The notes under the pieces are model-generated. The model searched no databases, was not told where the DNA came from, and saw only the letters and a list, made by a program, of their open reading frames with translations. A stretch of 64,000 nt of DNA from Cyanobacteria bacterium FACHB-502 (GTDB lineage Bacteria; Cyanobacteriota; Cyanobacteriia; Elainellales; Elainellaceae): positions 1-64,000 of the forward strand of contig JACJNZ010000079.1 of assembly GCA_014695325.1 (NCBI GenBank), read 5' to 3'. Shown here piece after piece: positions 1-7,866 of the stretch. The position numbers were made by a program, and so were the translations under genes. Position 1 is the first letter of the stretch. Every line of letters begins with the position of its first letter.

Positions 1-258
1 GTGCGATCGCTGTAACCGTTGCAGGATGTGCGTTTTAGCGTTTCGTAAGTATTTGTGGCGATCGTCTTGTATATATACAACAATGGTGGGGGAGTAGTGC
101 GATCGCTGTAACCGTTGCAGGATGTGCGTTTTAGCGTTTCGTAAGTATTTGTGGCGATCGTCTTGTATATATACAACAATGGTGGGGGAGTAGTGCGATC
201 GCTGTAACCATTGCTAGGCATGCCTTTTAGCGTTTCGTAAGTATTTGTGGCGATCGTT
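1..258. repeat. 96-bp tandem repeat array with 14-bp palindromes
   Basis: Two identical 96-bp units (1-96 and 97-192) are followed by a partial, diverged third unit from 193 to about 258. Each full unit holds a HIP1 octamer and the perfect palindrome TTGTATATATACAA (67-80 and 163-176). The array may continue left of the window. It lies about 220 bp upstream of the protelomerase-like gene. It could be an iteron-like replication or binding region, or a recombination target, but neither role can be shown from sequence. Confidence 0.9.
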
Positions 259-482
259 TTTGTGGTTATGCATATAAGAAATACCGCTTGTTGTGCCTAT
301 GCGTATACAAATATTTAATCAAGTTATGTGTAAGAATAAGAGGGTATAAGCAATTTGTATCAGTGAAATGAGGGCGTAAATCCCAGTGAAAAGCTATTGT
401 CTTGAGTTGCGTATCTTGCTTGAACTGTTGCATATAAATTAAATAGCGTATATAATATGTATGTGTATAAGAAAGCACAAAT

Positions 483-2684
483 ATGAATAGAGCAGAAATT
501 ATTAGCGAGTATCGCGATCGGGTTGAGCGAGGGGATAAGAGAAAGCTTAGCACTGAGGAGCGCGCTGTGCTGGTGCAAGACTTCATCGATCAACTGCAAA
601 CTCTCCGATCGGCAAAGGCGATCGAAAAATTGTGCCGCGATGAAATCGAACTGCTGGAAGCGGGGTATGGGGCTGGCACGAACAGCACGACGAACTATCT
701 TTCTGCCTATCGTAAGGCGATTGCCCAGGCCGCTGAGCAGGGCAAATTGCCGATGACGGACGAGACTTCTTACCTGTTCAACGGACACAAACAACGGACG
801 GGTGAGCCGATTCAGTCGCTCAATCATCTTGCCTACGATTTGATGCGCTACGATAACGCGATCTATGTGGCGAACCGCAAACAGACCCACGTTGGCAACA
901 ACCAGAGACAGGACACCCCCCAGCCGTTTAACCCCGATCGATATTTGGAGAAGGCGATTGAACTGCTGCAATCAGAAGAACCTGAAACGCTGGCAGTGGG
1001 CATCGCTGCGGTGACGGGACGCAGGCATACAGAGGTTGTGGTGTCGGGCAAGTTCAGCACGACCAAGCACTCTTACGTTTTGATGTTTGACGGGCAACTT
1101 AAGAAGGCTGACCCTGTAGAGTATGCTATTTTGACTCTGCTTCCGGCTGCTCAGGTGAAGGAGGCGATCGACCGCTTTCGGGCCATGCTTCCAGTTGAAG
1201 CGCTGGCAGGACTCAAGAGCGAGGATCAGGAGGTGGCTGCGTTCAGAGCGAGGGTGAACACGCGGGTGCGTCGCTCCTTCCAGGACACGCAAATTCTGCC
1301 GCTGCTGCCGGGATTCCAAAGCGTGTCGATCCATCGACTCCGGGCGGCTTATGCCAGGGTCGCGATCCACTACTGGCTTCCGGGTCAGGGGGTGAATGAG
1401 CAGCGATGGTTGCAGTTCTACTTAGGGCACGTCGCTGCCGCTGATATGCGCGATGCTGCCAACAGTAGTTCAACTGCTCACTATTTCGGCTATCGCTTGG
1501 TGGATGACCAGGGTAAGCCAATTACGGTGACGGGGATCAAGTTGATGGCGAATCCCCTACCCAGTCCGACCCCACAACAGCTAGACACTCAGCAGCAAGC
1601 GAACGACCGCTTCGCGCAGTCGCCAGAGGCGGATCGCCTGGATTCTAGCACCCCAGTACTTGACCCCACTCCCGATGAGGAAGAAGCAATGTCCCCAACT
1701 CAGCACGAGGTTGAGACGATCGCGACCGATTTGCAAACTTTGATTGACCAGGAACCAAAGCGGCGATCGACGACAGCACCGCTGCCCGAATTCGCACCGG
1801 CGGCGACTGAGCAGCCGAGCAAGCCTAAGCGCAACCGACCCCGCTATCGCGACTTGCGCGTGAATGTGGTCGATTTGACGGCTGCTGCTGATCGCCTGGG
1901 GATCGATGCACCGGTCCGAGCGGGCTATCAATCTCTACTCGAACAAGTGCTGCAAGCTGCCGCTCAGCCTACACCCGCTCCGGCTGCACCGAACCCGAGT
2001 GAACTGCTTGCTCCGCTGCTGGAAGAACTGGCGGCGATCAAACAGCAAATGAATGCTGGACAAGCGGGAGCGGAGGTTGAGCAATTGCGCCAGCAGACTG
2101 AACAGCAGCAACTGGAGATCGATCGCCTCCGCGCCGAACTCCAGCAAGCGAACGATAGGCTCCAGACCATTGCTGCGACGGCTCAAGAATGGGCAGGCAT
2201 CCAGTCTACTCCCACGCCTGCCTCCCAAGCAGCATCGCCTCAGCAGCAACAATCGGTGAGCCAGCTACCCGCACAACCACCTGCACAACCGCCTGCACCG
2301 ACTCAACGCCCGGCTCCAGGTAGACCACCGGCAGGGAAGCTATCGCCATCCGATCGTGTCCCACTGGCGATCTCTGCTCTGATGCATCACAACCTCAACA
2401 CCCACCCCAACGATCGCTGGTATTTATCGGGTAATATCATCGCTACCGCCGCTGGGGCAAATCCCGCCTTAGTCGTCACTCCCTGGCTGCAAAGCCATCC
2501 CGCTGCTGTGAGTCAAATTGACCAGCACAATACATCGATCGGGCTAAATCAAAGAAGCAATGGTAAAGAGAAGGATCGTAGCCAGTTGAAATCGATTTAT
2601 CAAAACTTCGTCCAGGGCAAGTCCTCACAGGAGTTAGAGGCGATCGCTCGGCAGTTCGAGTCGCAACCCGAAGCGGTCATTTAG
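483..2684 (+). CDS. Protelomerase/telomere-resolvase-like tyrosine recombinase
   Basis: A 733-aa protein that resembles the catalytic core of hairpin-telomere resolvases (ResT/TelK/TelA), enzymes that cut palindromic telomere junctions and reseal them as hairpins. Visible catalytic elements in order are TGRRHTEV (R180/R181), GQLKK (K207/K208), SIHRLR (H284, R287), LGH (H316) and AHYFGYRL (Y334 or Y337 as nucleophile). Residues about 360-460 and 580-625 are Pro/Gln-rich linkers, with a coiled coil near 520-560. The C-terminal ~110 residues look like a separate DNA-binding module. The start is the first ATG, without a clear Shine-Dalgarno sequence; TA-rich promoter-like sequence precedes it. 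Upstream is a palindrome-bearing repeat array. Downstream are Tn7-like transposon ends and a relic of a second copy of this gene's 3' end. A conventional tyrosine integrase is the alternative. Confidence 0.7.
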   Translation: MNRAEIISEYRDRVERGDKRKLSTEERAVLVQDFIDQLQTLRSAKAIEKLCRDEIELLEAGYGAGTNSTTNYLSAYRKAIAQAAEQGKLPMTDETSYLFNGHKQRTGEPIQSLNHLAYDLMRYDNAIYVANRKQTHVGNNQRQDTPQPFNPDRYLEKAIELLQSEEPETLAVGIAAVTGRRHTEVVVSGKFSTTKHSYVLMFDGQLKKADPVEYAILTLLPAAQVKEAIDRFRAMLPVEALAGLKSEDQEVAAFRARVNTRVRRSFQDTQILPLLPGFQSVSIHRLRAAYARVAIHYWLPGQGVNEQRWLQFYLGHVAAADMRDAANSSSTAHYFGYRLVDDQGKPITVTGIKLMANPLPSPTPQQLDTQQQANDRFAQSPEADRLDSSTPVLDPTPDEEEAMSPTQHEVETIATDLQTLIDQEPKRRSTTAPLPEFAPAATEQPSKPKRNRPRYRDLRVNVVDLTAAADRLGIDAPVRAGYQSLLEQVLQAAAQPTPAPAAPNPSELLAPLLEELAAIKQQMNAGQAGAEVEQLRQQTEQQQLEIDRLRAELQQANDRLQTIAATAQEWAGIQSTPTPASQAASPQQQQSVSQLPAQPPAQPPAPTQRPAPGRPPAGKLSPSDRVPLAISALMHHNLNTHPNDRWYLSGNIIATAAGANPALVVTPWLQSHPAAVSQIDQHNTSIGLNQRSNGKEKDRSQLKSIYQNFVQGKSSQELEAIARQFESQPEAVI

Positions 2685-2883
2685 CGAGGAACGTTTCAAT
2701 TCAGTTTAGAGGTTCAACCTCAGTCGTCATCCCGATCGCTTGTTGCTACGCAACTGCCCGCAGCCCAAGGGCGATCGTCTCTGTAGAACAAGAGGCGGTA
2801 TCCCAAAAGCACAGTCAATTAGCGTGAAATTTACCCCCCCAAATCTGCGGCTCTTTCCTGATTTTGGTGATTAGGAAGTCAGG

Positions 2884-3213
2884 TGTCGCGTCTTTCGCTT
2901 TTCGTCGCTCGTCTCACGCTGAGTGTCGGGTAATTTTAGTGCCTGGAAGCCAAGCGGGATAAGGATTAGAACAATGTTTTGCAAGATCTTAGTCCGTCTC
3001 ACGCTATTTGTCGTCTAACCCCGTAACTCCTGCTACTCAAGCATTTCAGCAGCAGAATGTTCCATAATTGACCCCTAAACGGGTCTCTAAACGACACTGA
3101 TCGTGAGACCACCTGCAAAAATGTTCTTCACCCAGAAGCTAGGTATAATCGGCGTTTTAGCCCCTAAACGACAGCTAGCGCAAGATCAACGTCATTGATT
3201 GAGAGACGCGACA
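2884..3213. mobile_element. Miniature Tn7-like element with outward-facing ends
   Basis: About 330 bp bounded by inverted repeats: TGTCGCGTCTTTC at the left, matched by GAGAGACGCGACA at the right (one mismatch). Inside are four copies of a motif close to CGACANNTANCGTGAGAC. Two near the left end (2910-2930, 2995-3018) read on the minus strand and two near the right (3088-3109, 3164-3186) on the plus strand, so each half is oriented like a transposon end. No coding capacity is seen. Flanking bases do not form a clear 5-bp duplication. It looks like a non-autonomous relative of the Tns element to its right. Confidence 0.6.
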
Positions 3214-3229
3214 CCAACATAATCAAGAC

Positions 3230-3322
3230 ATGGGGACCACCAATCCACACCACAATCGCGGCAAAGAGAAGGAAGAACTGAGGGAGATCTACGAAGCGTT
3301 CCAAAACACCCAACTGCTTTGA
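3230..3322 (+). pseudogene. Relic of a second protelomerase-like gene (C-terminal tail)
   Basis: A 30-codon stretch ending in TGA encodes NRGKEKEELREIYEAF. This matches the C-terminal region of the 733-aa protelomerase-like protein (NGKEKDRSQLKSIYQNF). It sits directly after the miniature element, so a duplicate of the gene appears to have been destroyed, perhaps by that insertion. Confidence 0.5.
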
Positions 3323-3480
3323 GCAATTCACGCAGACGAATTTTGTAAGGTTAGACTGACAACCTTACTAACGTTGAGACTCCTGCTACGCACTGAATTT
3401 GTTCATCCTGCTTCCCAAAAGCAACGGACTACTTCTGTTACGCCCGCGACCTCAACTCCCCTATCTATCTCGTCGCTGAA

Positions 3481-3640
3481 CGTCGCGTCTCGCGCTTTTC
3501 GTCGTTTGCTTCGCGCTAAGTGCCAATCAATAAAGCCTAAAATCAATCGGGATAATAATTGGAACCCTGTGGTGTACAATTCTATATCGTCTCACGTTAG
3601 ATGTCGCTAGATTAGCTGGTGACAGAAATTTGTCGTTTCT
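3481..3640. repeat. Second Tn7-like transposon end (TnsB-site cluster)
   Basis: This stretch begins GTCGCGTCTCGCGCTTTTCG and aligns over about 130 bp with the left half of the 330-bp miniature element. It carries a degenerate site (3508-3527), a good CGACANNTANCGTGAGAC site read on the minus strand (3588-3610) and a GTGACAGAAATTTGTCG site (3618-3638). Site orientation puts the outer terminus at the left and the interior to the right, where tniQ-tnsC-tnsB lie. It is therefore the likely right end of that element. Confidence 0.5.
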
Positions 3641-3707
3641 GTTTCTTGACTTGACCGACAACCACAAGAGGTTCCTTCAAAGAACCCCTGACATTTTGCT
3701 CGAACAA

Positions 3708-4082
3708 ATGATGAAGCTAGATTCTCTTCCTCCCCCTACTGCAATCAACTCTTCTTCCTTTGACCTCCTCGATCCATTGGACATCATTAATGCCATGATT
3801 GACCTCCGCGCTCAACTGGCAGAACTCGAACAGCAAGTCCAATCGCTCCAACCTGCCTTCTATGCTGCCTGTGCTGCACTCAACCAAGAGAAAATCTCGA
3901 CTGAGCGTGCCATTATTTCTCGCAGACTGACACCAGGGCAGTGGGCTTACTCGTCAGAGATTGTGGAGCAGGAGGACTGGCTCAAACACCTCAAATCCCA
4001 GTTTAAACAAGCCCACGAACCCATTAAAGGTCGGGAGGTCTATTGGCTGGTCAAACTCCTCATGCTCTCAACCAAAGCCTAG
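3708..4082 (+). CDS. Orphan 124-aa protein next to tniQ
   Basis: The start is placed at the first of two adjacent ATG codons; the open frame continues upstream to a TTG at 3630. An Asn/Ser/Pro-rich N-terminus is followed by a Leu/Glu/Gln-rich segment around residues 28-60 (DLRAQLAELEQQVQSL) that could be a short coiled coil, then a basic C-terminal half. No family is recognised. It is convergent with tniQ and their stop codons overlap, so it lies inside the Tns element and may be cargo or an accessory protein. Nothing marks it as Cas12k or another targeting protein. Confidence 0.6.
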   Translation: MMKLDSLPPPTAINSSSFDLLDPLDIINAMIDLRAQLAELEQQVQSLQPAFYAACAALNQEKISTERAIISRRLTPGQWAYSSEIVEQEDWLKHLKSQFKQAHEPIKGREVYWLVKLLMLSTKA

Positions 4083-4615
4083 TGGCACCCCGCATCGCTT
4101 CCTGGCTGACCAAGGTGAACAGGCGGATTCAAGGTCATCTCGTTCAAGGCAGTCTGGCATTTCTCACACTGTTCATTCCACCACAAAGAAGGAGTCCGAA
4201 AGCCTGTTCCACAATTCGGACAGGCAGAAAGTAACCGGATCTGGTGACGATCGCACTCCTCCACCCCCTGCTGTTGCCATCCTGCCTGATGCACTGGATT
4301 TTCTGCGTAACAGGCAGGGCACAGTCGCGTTTGCAGGTGCAGGGGTTCCCTTGGCATCATCTCGCGCAATCGTGACAAGGGGATGCCCACCAGTTGCGAC
4401 AGTCGTTCCAATTCTGCTGTGTCCGGAATCCGGCGACGCGATGGCACTTCCCAGTCGCTCACGACCTTTGTAGGCACGCCTAATACTTCACCCAGCGTCT
4501 TGTGGCTCAGGCAGTTCTCTCGACGGAAACGGCTCAAGAAGTGCCCAAGGCTCTCCCCCGCTCCAGGCTCAACCTGAATCACCCAGCCCTGCCGCTTGCT
4601 CTCACTCACTGGCAT
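4079..4615 (-). CDS. tniQ: TniQ of the type V-K CAST lineage
   Basis: A 178-aa TniQ-family protein, the target-selection adaptor that bridges a targeting complex and TnsC in Tn7-like transposition. The short length matches type V-K CAST TniQ (about 167 aa) rather than the longer TnsD or I-F TniQ. The N-terminal half contains GESLGHFLSRFRREN, typical of the family. The C-terminal half has a zinc-ribbon pattern: CPACYAENP, then CDRHQ, CPNCG and CEKCQ. The start overlaps the tnsC stop by 10 nt, as expected for translational coupling. In V-K systems it works with Cas12k and TnsC; no Cas12k gene is present here. Confidence 0.85.
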   Translation of the reverse strand: MPVSESKRQGWVIQVEPGAGESLGHFLSRFRRENCLSHKTLGEVLGVPTKVVSDWEVPSRRRIPDTAELERLSQLVGIPLSRLREMMPREPLHLQTRLCPACYAENPVHQAGWQQQGVEECDRHQIRLLSACPNCGTGFRTPSLWWNEQCEKCQTALNEMTLNPPVHLGQPGSDAGCH

Positions 4616-5406
4616 TCTGCCACCACTTCAGCCAATATGTTGTATTCAACGCATGACTTCCCGGCTCGCAACGATCGCACCGCTGCTTCACGCAGCATTC
4701 GATCTAGCAGCCCGATATAGCCTCCAGTGGCAGGAGCAAGCAACTTTTGCATTTTGGCACTGCTCAGCCGTGACGGTTGCGGCAACCGCAGCACATGGGT
4801 TTCCCAGATCGCGCTCGTCTTCGCAATTTGTGCCGGGGTCATGCGCGAATATTGATGTTTGGCAATGCAGCGATACTGCACTTGTTCATTCCGCCTCATC
4901 ACCGCATTCAGCCGATCTGTCCCCACCAGCACCACTGCAATTTGCAGTTTGTCTAAGATGTCGGCGATGTCTTCCAATGCTTTCGGTCGCAGCCGATGCG
5001 CTTCATCCACGATCAGCATTTCTACTTTGCACACCCGCAGTAAATGGTGAACTCGCGCTCGCACTTCGCTCAATGTCCCCCGATTAATCTGGTATTGCAA
5101 GCTATCGAAAATCCCGTTAAATAAATCGCGACTGCCGCTCTCGGGTACCGATTGCCAGTACACGATTGGCATAGGCATTCCACTGACCCCATTCTTTTGG
5201 GGCAAGTGCTTGAGCTGATACGCTTCGCAGGAAATCGTCTTGCCCGTACGTGACTCTCCGATGACCTGACACGATTGCCGCGCAATCCGTTTTTCGTCTA
5301 GCCACGCATGAAACTGTCGCACTTGCTCTAACTCGACAATACTTCGCTTTTGCAGCCGCCCAATCATTGCCTGCCGCGCCACTGCATCAAGTTCACCACC
5401 AACCAC
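4606..5406 (-). CDS. tnsC: TnsC AAA+ transposition regulator (V-K lineage)
   Basis: A 266-aa AAA+ ATPase that in V-K transposons forms helical filaments on DNA and recruits TnsB. Walker A is GESRTGKT (residues 50-57) and Walker B is MLIVDEAH (D134, E135), followed by VVLVGTDRLNAV as sensor 1. Length and motif context match the short TnsC of V-K CASTs rather than the ~550-aa TnsC of Tn7. It lies between tnsB and tniQ and overlaps both, so the three form an operon. The frame looks intact. Confidence 0.88.
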   Translation of the reverse strand: MVGGELDAVARQAMIGRLQKRSIVELEQVRQFHAWLDEKRIARQSCQVIGESRTGKTISCEAYQLKHLPQKNGVSGMPMPIVYWQSVPESGSRDLFNGIFDSLQYQINRGTLSEVRARVHHLLRVCKVEMLIVDEAHRLRPKALEDIADILDKLQIAVVLVGTDRLNAVMRRNEQVQYRCIAKHQYSRMTPAQIAKTSAIWETHVLRLPQPSRLSSAKMQKLLAPATGGYIGLLDRMLREAAVRSLRAGKSCVEYNILAEVVAECQ

Positions 5407-6538
5407 GATCTCGTTTCCACTCCTCGTAATCTCGCACTACTACATCCTCAACCACGACCAACTCTTCCTCAGACTCGATTACGGCTTCATCTACCTCTTC
5501 GGTCACTGCATCTGCAACCCCATTGGCGGGGACAGTCTCCTCAGGCTGATGCTTATTCTTCATGGACGTTTGTTTTTTCGCTTTGCCAGTTGTTTGTTTG
5601 CGCCGTTTCTCTCGCCGCAACTGCTCCACTACGGCATCGCGGTCCCGTACCTCTAGCAACACCGATTCGTTCGTGATCGCTTTCCCAAGCCGTCGCAATC
5701 GCCGTGAAATCGCCTGCGCTTCCCGATACGATAGCGTTTCCGTTTCCAGTCCTGTCGCGTGGGCACGCGCTACAAATTGTTCGCCTTGTCGGGTTTGCTG
5801 GTACACCCACACTGTTGTGATGTCCCACGGGTCATACCGGATGATCACTTCTTCCCCGCTATAGCCCGCCAGGTGTTCACCCCGATAGCTCAAGTTCGCA
5901 AATTGCAGGTAGCCTCCTCGATACACCTGCCGTCGCTCTCGCCGCATCAAGCAGATGTCGAGTTCGCGGTCACTTAACAATGGCAATGGCATGGTCGCTC
6001 CCGCTTCCCACCGTCCGATTCGCGTCTGATCCCCCATCCGCCCATCGATCCCCTGGTTGTACCGATCCACGATGTAGCGCACCAACAGTCGATCCAGTTG
6101 CATCAGCGTTAGACAAGCTTCCCGTTCCGCCACCGATGATCGTTCTGAGGCTTTACTGCCGACGTACCCCGGTAGGCTGCTGAAAAACTCCCGGTTGAAT
6201 GTCCCAAACGGTCGCTCCACAATCCCGCCCTCACTCGGTTGCGGGCGCGAACACAATCCAATTCCTAATTCCGTCGCGACCTGCTCTAAATGCTGCGAGG
6301 TGAAGTCTTTCCCCTGATCCGTATAAAGATACTGCGGCACCCCATACGTCTCCCAACTCTCCTGCAATTCGTAGCTACTGCTGTATTGCTTCGGTAATAT
6401 CGCGTGACGCAACGCCAGACATGCTACCCACGCACTCGGCGCGTCAAACCCCAGGTGCAGCCCCATCATGCACCGCGAGTAGCTATCCACCACAATCGTC
6501 AGCCACGGTCGCCCCAGCACTTCCCCAGACTGATCCAC
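5393..6538 (-). pseudogene. tnsB: TnsB transposase, N-terminus deleted by IS1
   Basis: 381 codons of a DDE/rve-fold TnsB. The open frame begins exactly at the border of the IS1 element (last base 6538, IS at 6539) with a GTG that codes an internal Val. The remaining part starts just after where the first catalytic Asp should be (DQSGEVLGRPWLTIVVDSYS). The second Asp (YTDQGKDF, D74) and the Glu (GGIVERPFG, E108) are retained. The C-terminal Mu-type barrel and a Lys/Glu-rich tail that would contact TnsC are present. Missing are roughly 200 N-terminal residues with the end-binding domains and one catalytic Asp, so it should be inactive. Confidence 0.88.
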
Positions 6539-6568
6539 GGTAGTGTCTTACATTTGTTGATGCTTCAA

Positions 6569-7090
6569 TTAGACCTGAAGCCCGAACTCATAACGATTGA
6601 TGTACAACCCAATCACCGTATCGTGCATCTGCTCACACTTAGAAAAGCAGATGGTCTTTCGCCCTAATCGCTTGATTCTTGTCCTTAACGTTAAATGCTT
6701 CCTTTCAATTCTTTGAGTGTTTGCCTTGCCAACTTCATGCTGTTGAGCTTCTAGACATCGTTCATAGGCTCCCCATCCGTCTGTATAAAACTTCTCAATC
6801 CCAAACGGTTCCAACAACTCTTGCAGCTTGTTGAACACTGCATCCCCATGATTCCCAAACGCATAAGCTAATACCCTCCTACTGTCATGGTCAATCGCCC
6901 ACCATAACCATCGCTGATTTGCCTTCTTCTGGACGAAACTCCACATCTCGTCTAATTCACTTTCAATGCCTGCACCCTCTGCTGCAAGCCCAACTCGAAC
7001 AACCTCGACCTGCAATTGCTCGGCTTTCATCTGTTGCAATAGCGGTTCATTGACCGCTTTGAGCACTTTTTGTTTTTTTAAGTTCTCCAA
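6569..7090 (-). CDS. insB: IS1 transposase catalytic part (InsB)
   Basis: A 173-codon frame with the IS1 DDE region: the WSFVQKKANQRWLWWAIDHD block carries the first acidic residue region, YTDGWGAYERC holds the second Asp, and NTQRIERKHLTLRTR the Glu region. It overlaps insA by about 44 nt. The overlap contains a run of seven A followed by C on the minus strand (7072-7079), the usual -1 slippage site that makes the InsAB' transposase. Confidence 0.85.
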   Translation of the reverse strand: MENLKKQKVLKAVNEPLLQQMKAEQLQVEVVRVGLAAEGAGIESELDEMWSFVQKKANQRWLWWAIDHDSRRVLAYAFGNHGDAVFNKLQELLEPFGIEKFYTDGWGAYERCLEAQQHEVGKANTQRIERKHLTLRTRIKRLGRKTICFSKCEQMHDTVIGLYINRYEFGLQV

Positions 7091-7340
7091 TCACGGTTCG
7101 AGTACTAACCTGCAGGACTCTGGCAATGTCTCGAATACCACTGCCATTGAGGCTCATCTTCACAATCTGCTCTTTAACAGCAAGAGTGCGTCCTGGATAA
7201 GACGGGTTGAGCAGAAAACTTCGTCCTTGACAATGCTCAGAGCGACAGAGGAAGCGCTGTTTACCTTGTGCTGTTTTGCCGTTTTTGACGACATCTTTAT
7301 CAGTTTGACAATAGGGACAGACAACTGGAATCAATGCCAT
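7047..7340 (-). CDS. insA: IS1 InsA DNA-binding protein
   Basis: A 97-aa protein with an N-terminal zinc finger (CPYCQ, then CRSEHC) and a helix-turn-helix (GIRDIARVLQVSTRTV), as in IS1 InsA. Alone it binds the terminal repeats and represses. Frameshifting in the overlap fuses it to InsB. Confidence 0.85.
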   Translation of the reverse strand: MALIPVVCPYCQTDKDVVKNGKTAQGKQRFLCRSEHCQGRSFLLNPSYPGRTLAVKEQIVKMSLNGSGIRDIARVLQVSTRTVIGELKKTKSAQSGQ

Positions 7341-7453
7341 CGGTGTGAAATAGAGGGGATTGTTGCAGATGCCCCTAGTCTACAGCACCGTCAACCGATG
7401 TAAAACATTACCGGGTGGCGATGCTTGTTTAAACAGAAGATGGCTTCTAAAGG

Positions 7454-7472
7454 GGTTGTGTCGCAAAAACTG
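7454..7472. repeat. Solitary IS6-type terminal repeat
   Basis: GGTTGTGTCGCAAAAACTG matches the sequence at the outer end of the split IS6 element (24629-24647) and further solo copies at 24684-24702 and 53527-53545. No IS6 coding sequence lies beside it here, so it is a relic. Confidence 0.6.
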
Positions 7473-7540
7473 TTTAAGGACAAACGATACCTATCGAGGT
7501 CATCGTCTTAAGCAGTTACGCCAAAGAGTGCTTCGACAAA

Positions 7541-7753
7541 TGTACAGTGACTTTTTATTTGTCGTAGAGACACATTAGCGTCGTCCAAAAAGCAAAGCTA
7601 AACCTGGCTTACTTTTCTGCCTAAAGCCAGCTTGGCAATCCTGATGGTCGGATGCTAAATCACTGAGCAAACTCGCTCAGCAATCCCGCAACAAAAAAGG
7701 TTTTGTTCAGCGACACGAATTTGTCTCAATGTCATTTATTTTGGCACTGTACA
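7541..7753. mobile_element. 213-bp miniature Tn7-like element with TGTACA ends
   Basis: The element starts TGTACAGTGAC and ends GGCACTGTACA, an inverted pair of the type that ends V-K CASTs. Inside the left end are two TnsB-like sites (7548-7565 and about 7569-7588) and inside the right end two more (7711-7729 and 7730-7747), all facing outward. Flanks are ACAAA and ACAGA, a near-perfect 5-bp target duplication. The centre holds two small stem-loops (CTGGCTT/AAGCCAG and CTGAGC/GCTCAG) and no gene. Confidence 0.65.
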
Positions 7754-7866
7754 ACAGACAGCATACTGTTAGCAATGAATTAGAAGTGCTAGGTTTCGGC
7801 TGATGAAGTCATTTCACTTTTTTTGACATACCCCAATACCATGCTGAATATTGGTCTGACCCTAGC

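Larger units (their letters stand above)
6539..7412 (-). mobile_element. IS1-family insertion sequence
   Basis: An 874-bp element with imperfect terminal repeats: GGTAGTGTCTTACATTTGTT at the left and, read inward, GGTAATGTTTTACATCGGTT at the right. It encodes InsA and InsB in two overlapping frames. The flanking bases (GATCCAC and GGGTGGC) do not form a duplication, and the 5' part of tnsB is not found on the right. This points to deletion or recombination after insertion. Confidence 0.85.

Noticed and set aside
1..258. Repeat array as a CRISPR
   Set aside because: Units are 96 bp, contiguous and without unique spacers.
2685..4078. Cas12k gene or V-K CRISPR array near tniQ
   Set aside because: No open frame of suitable size and no repeat-spacer pattern was found on either strand.
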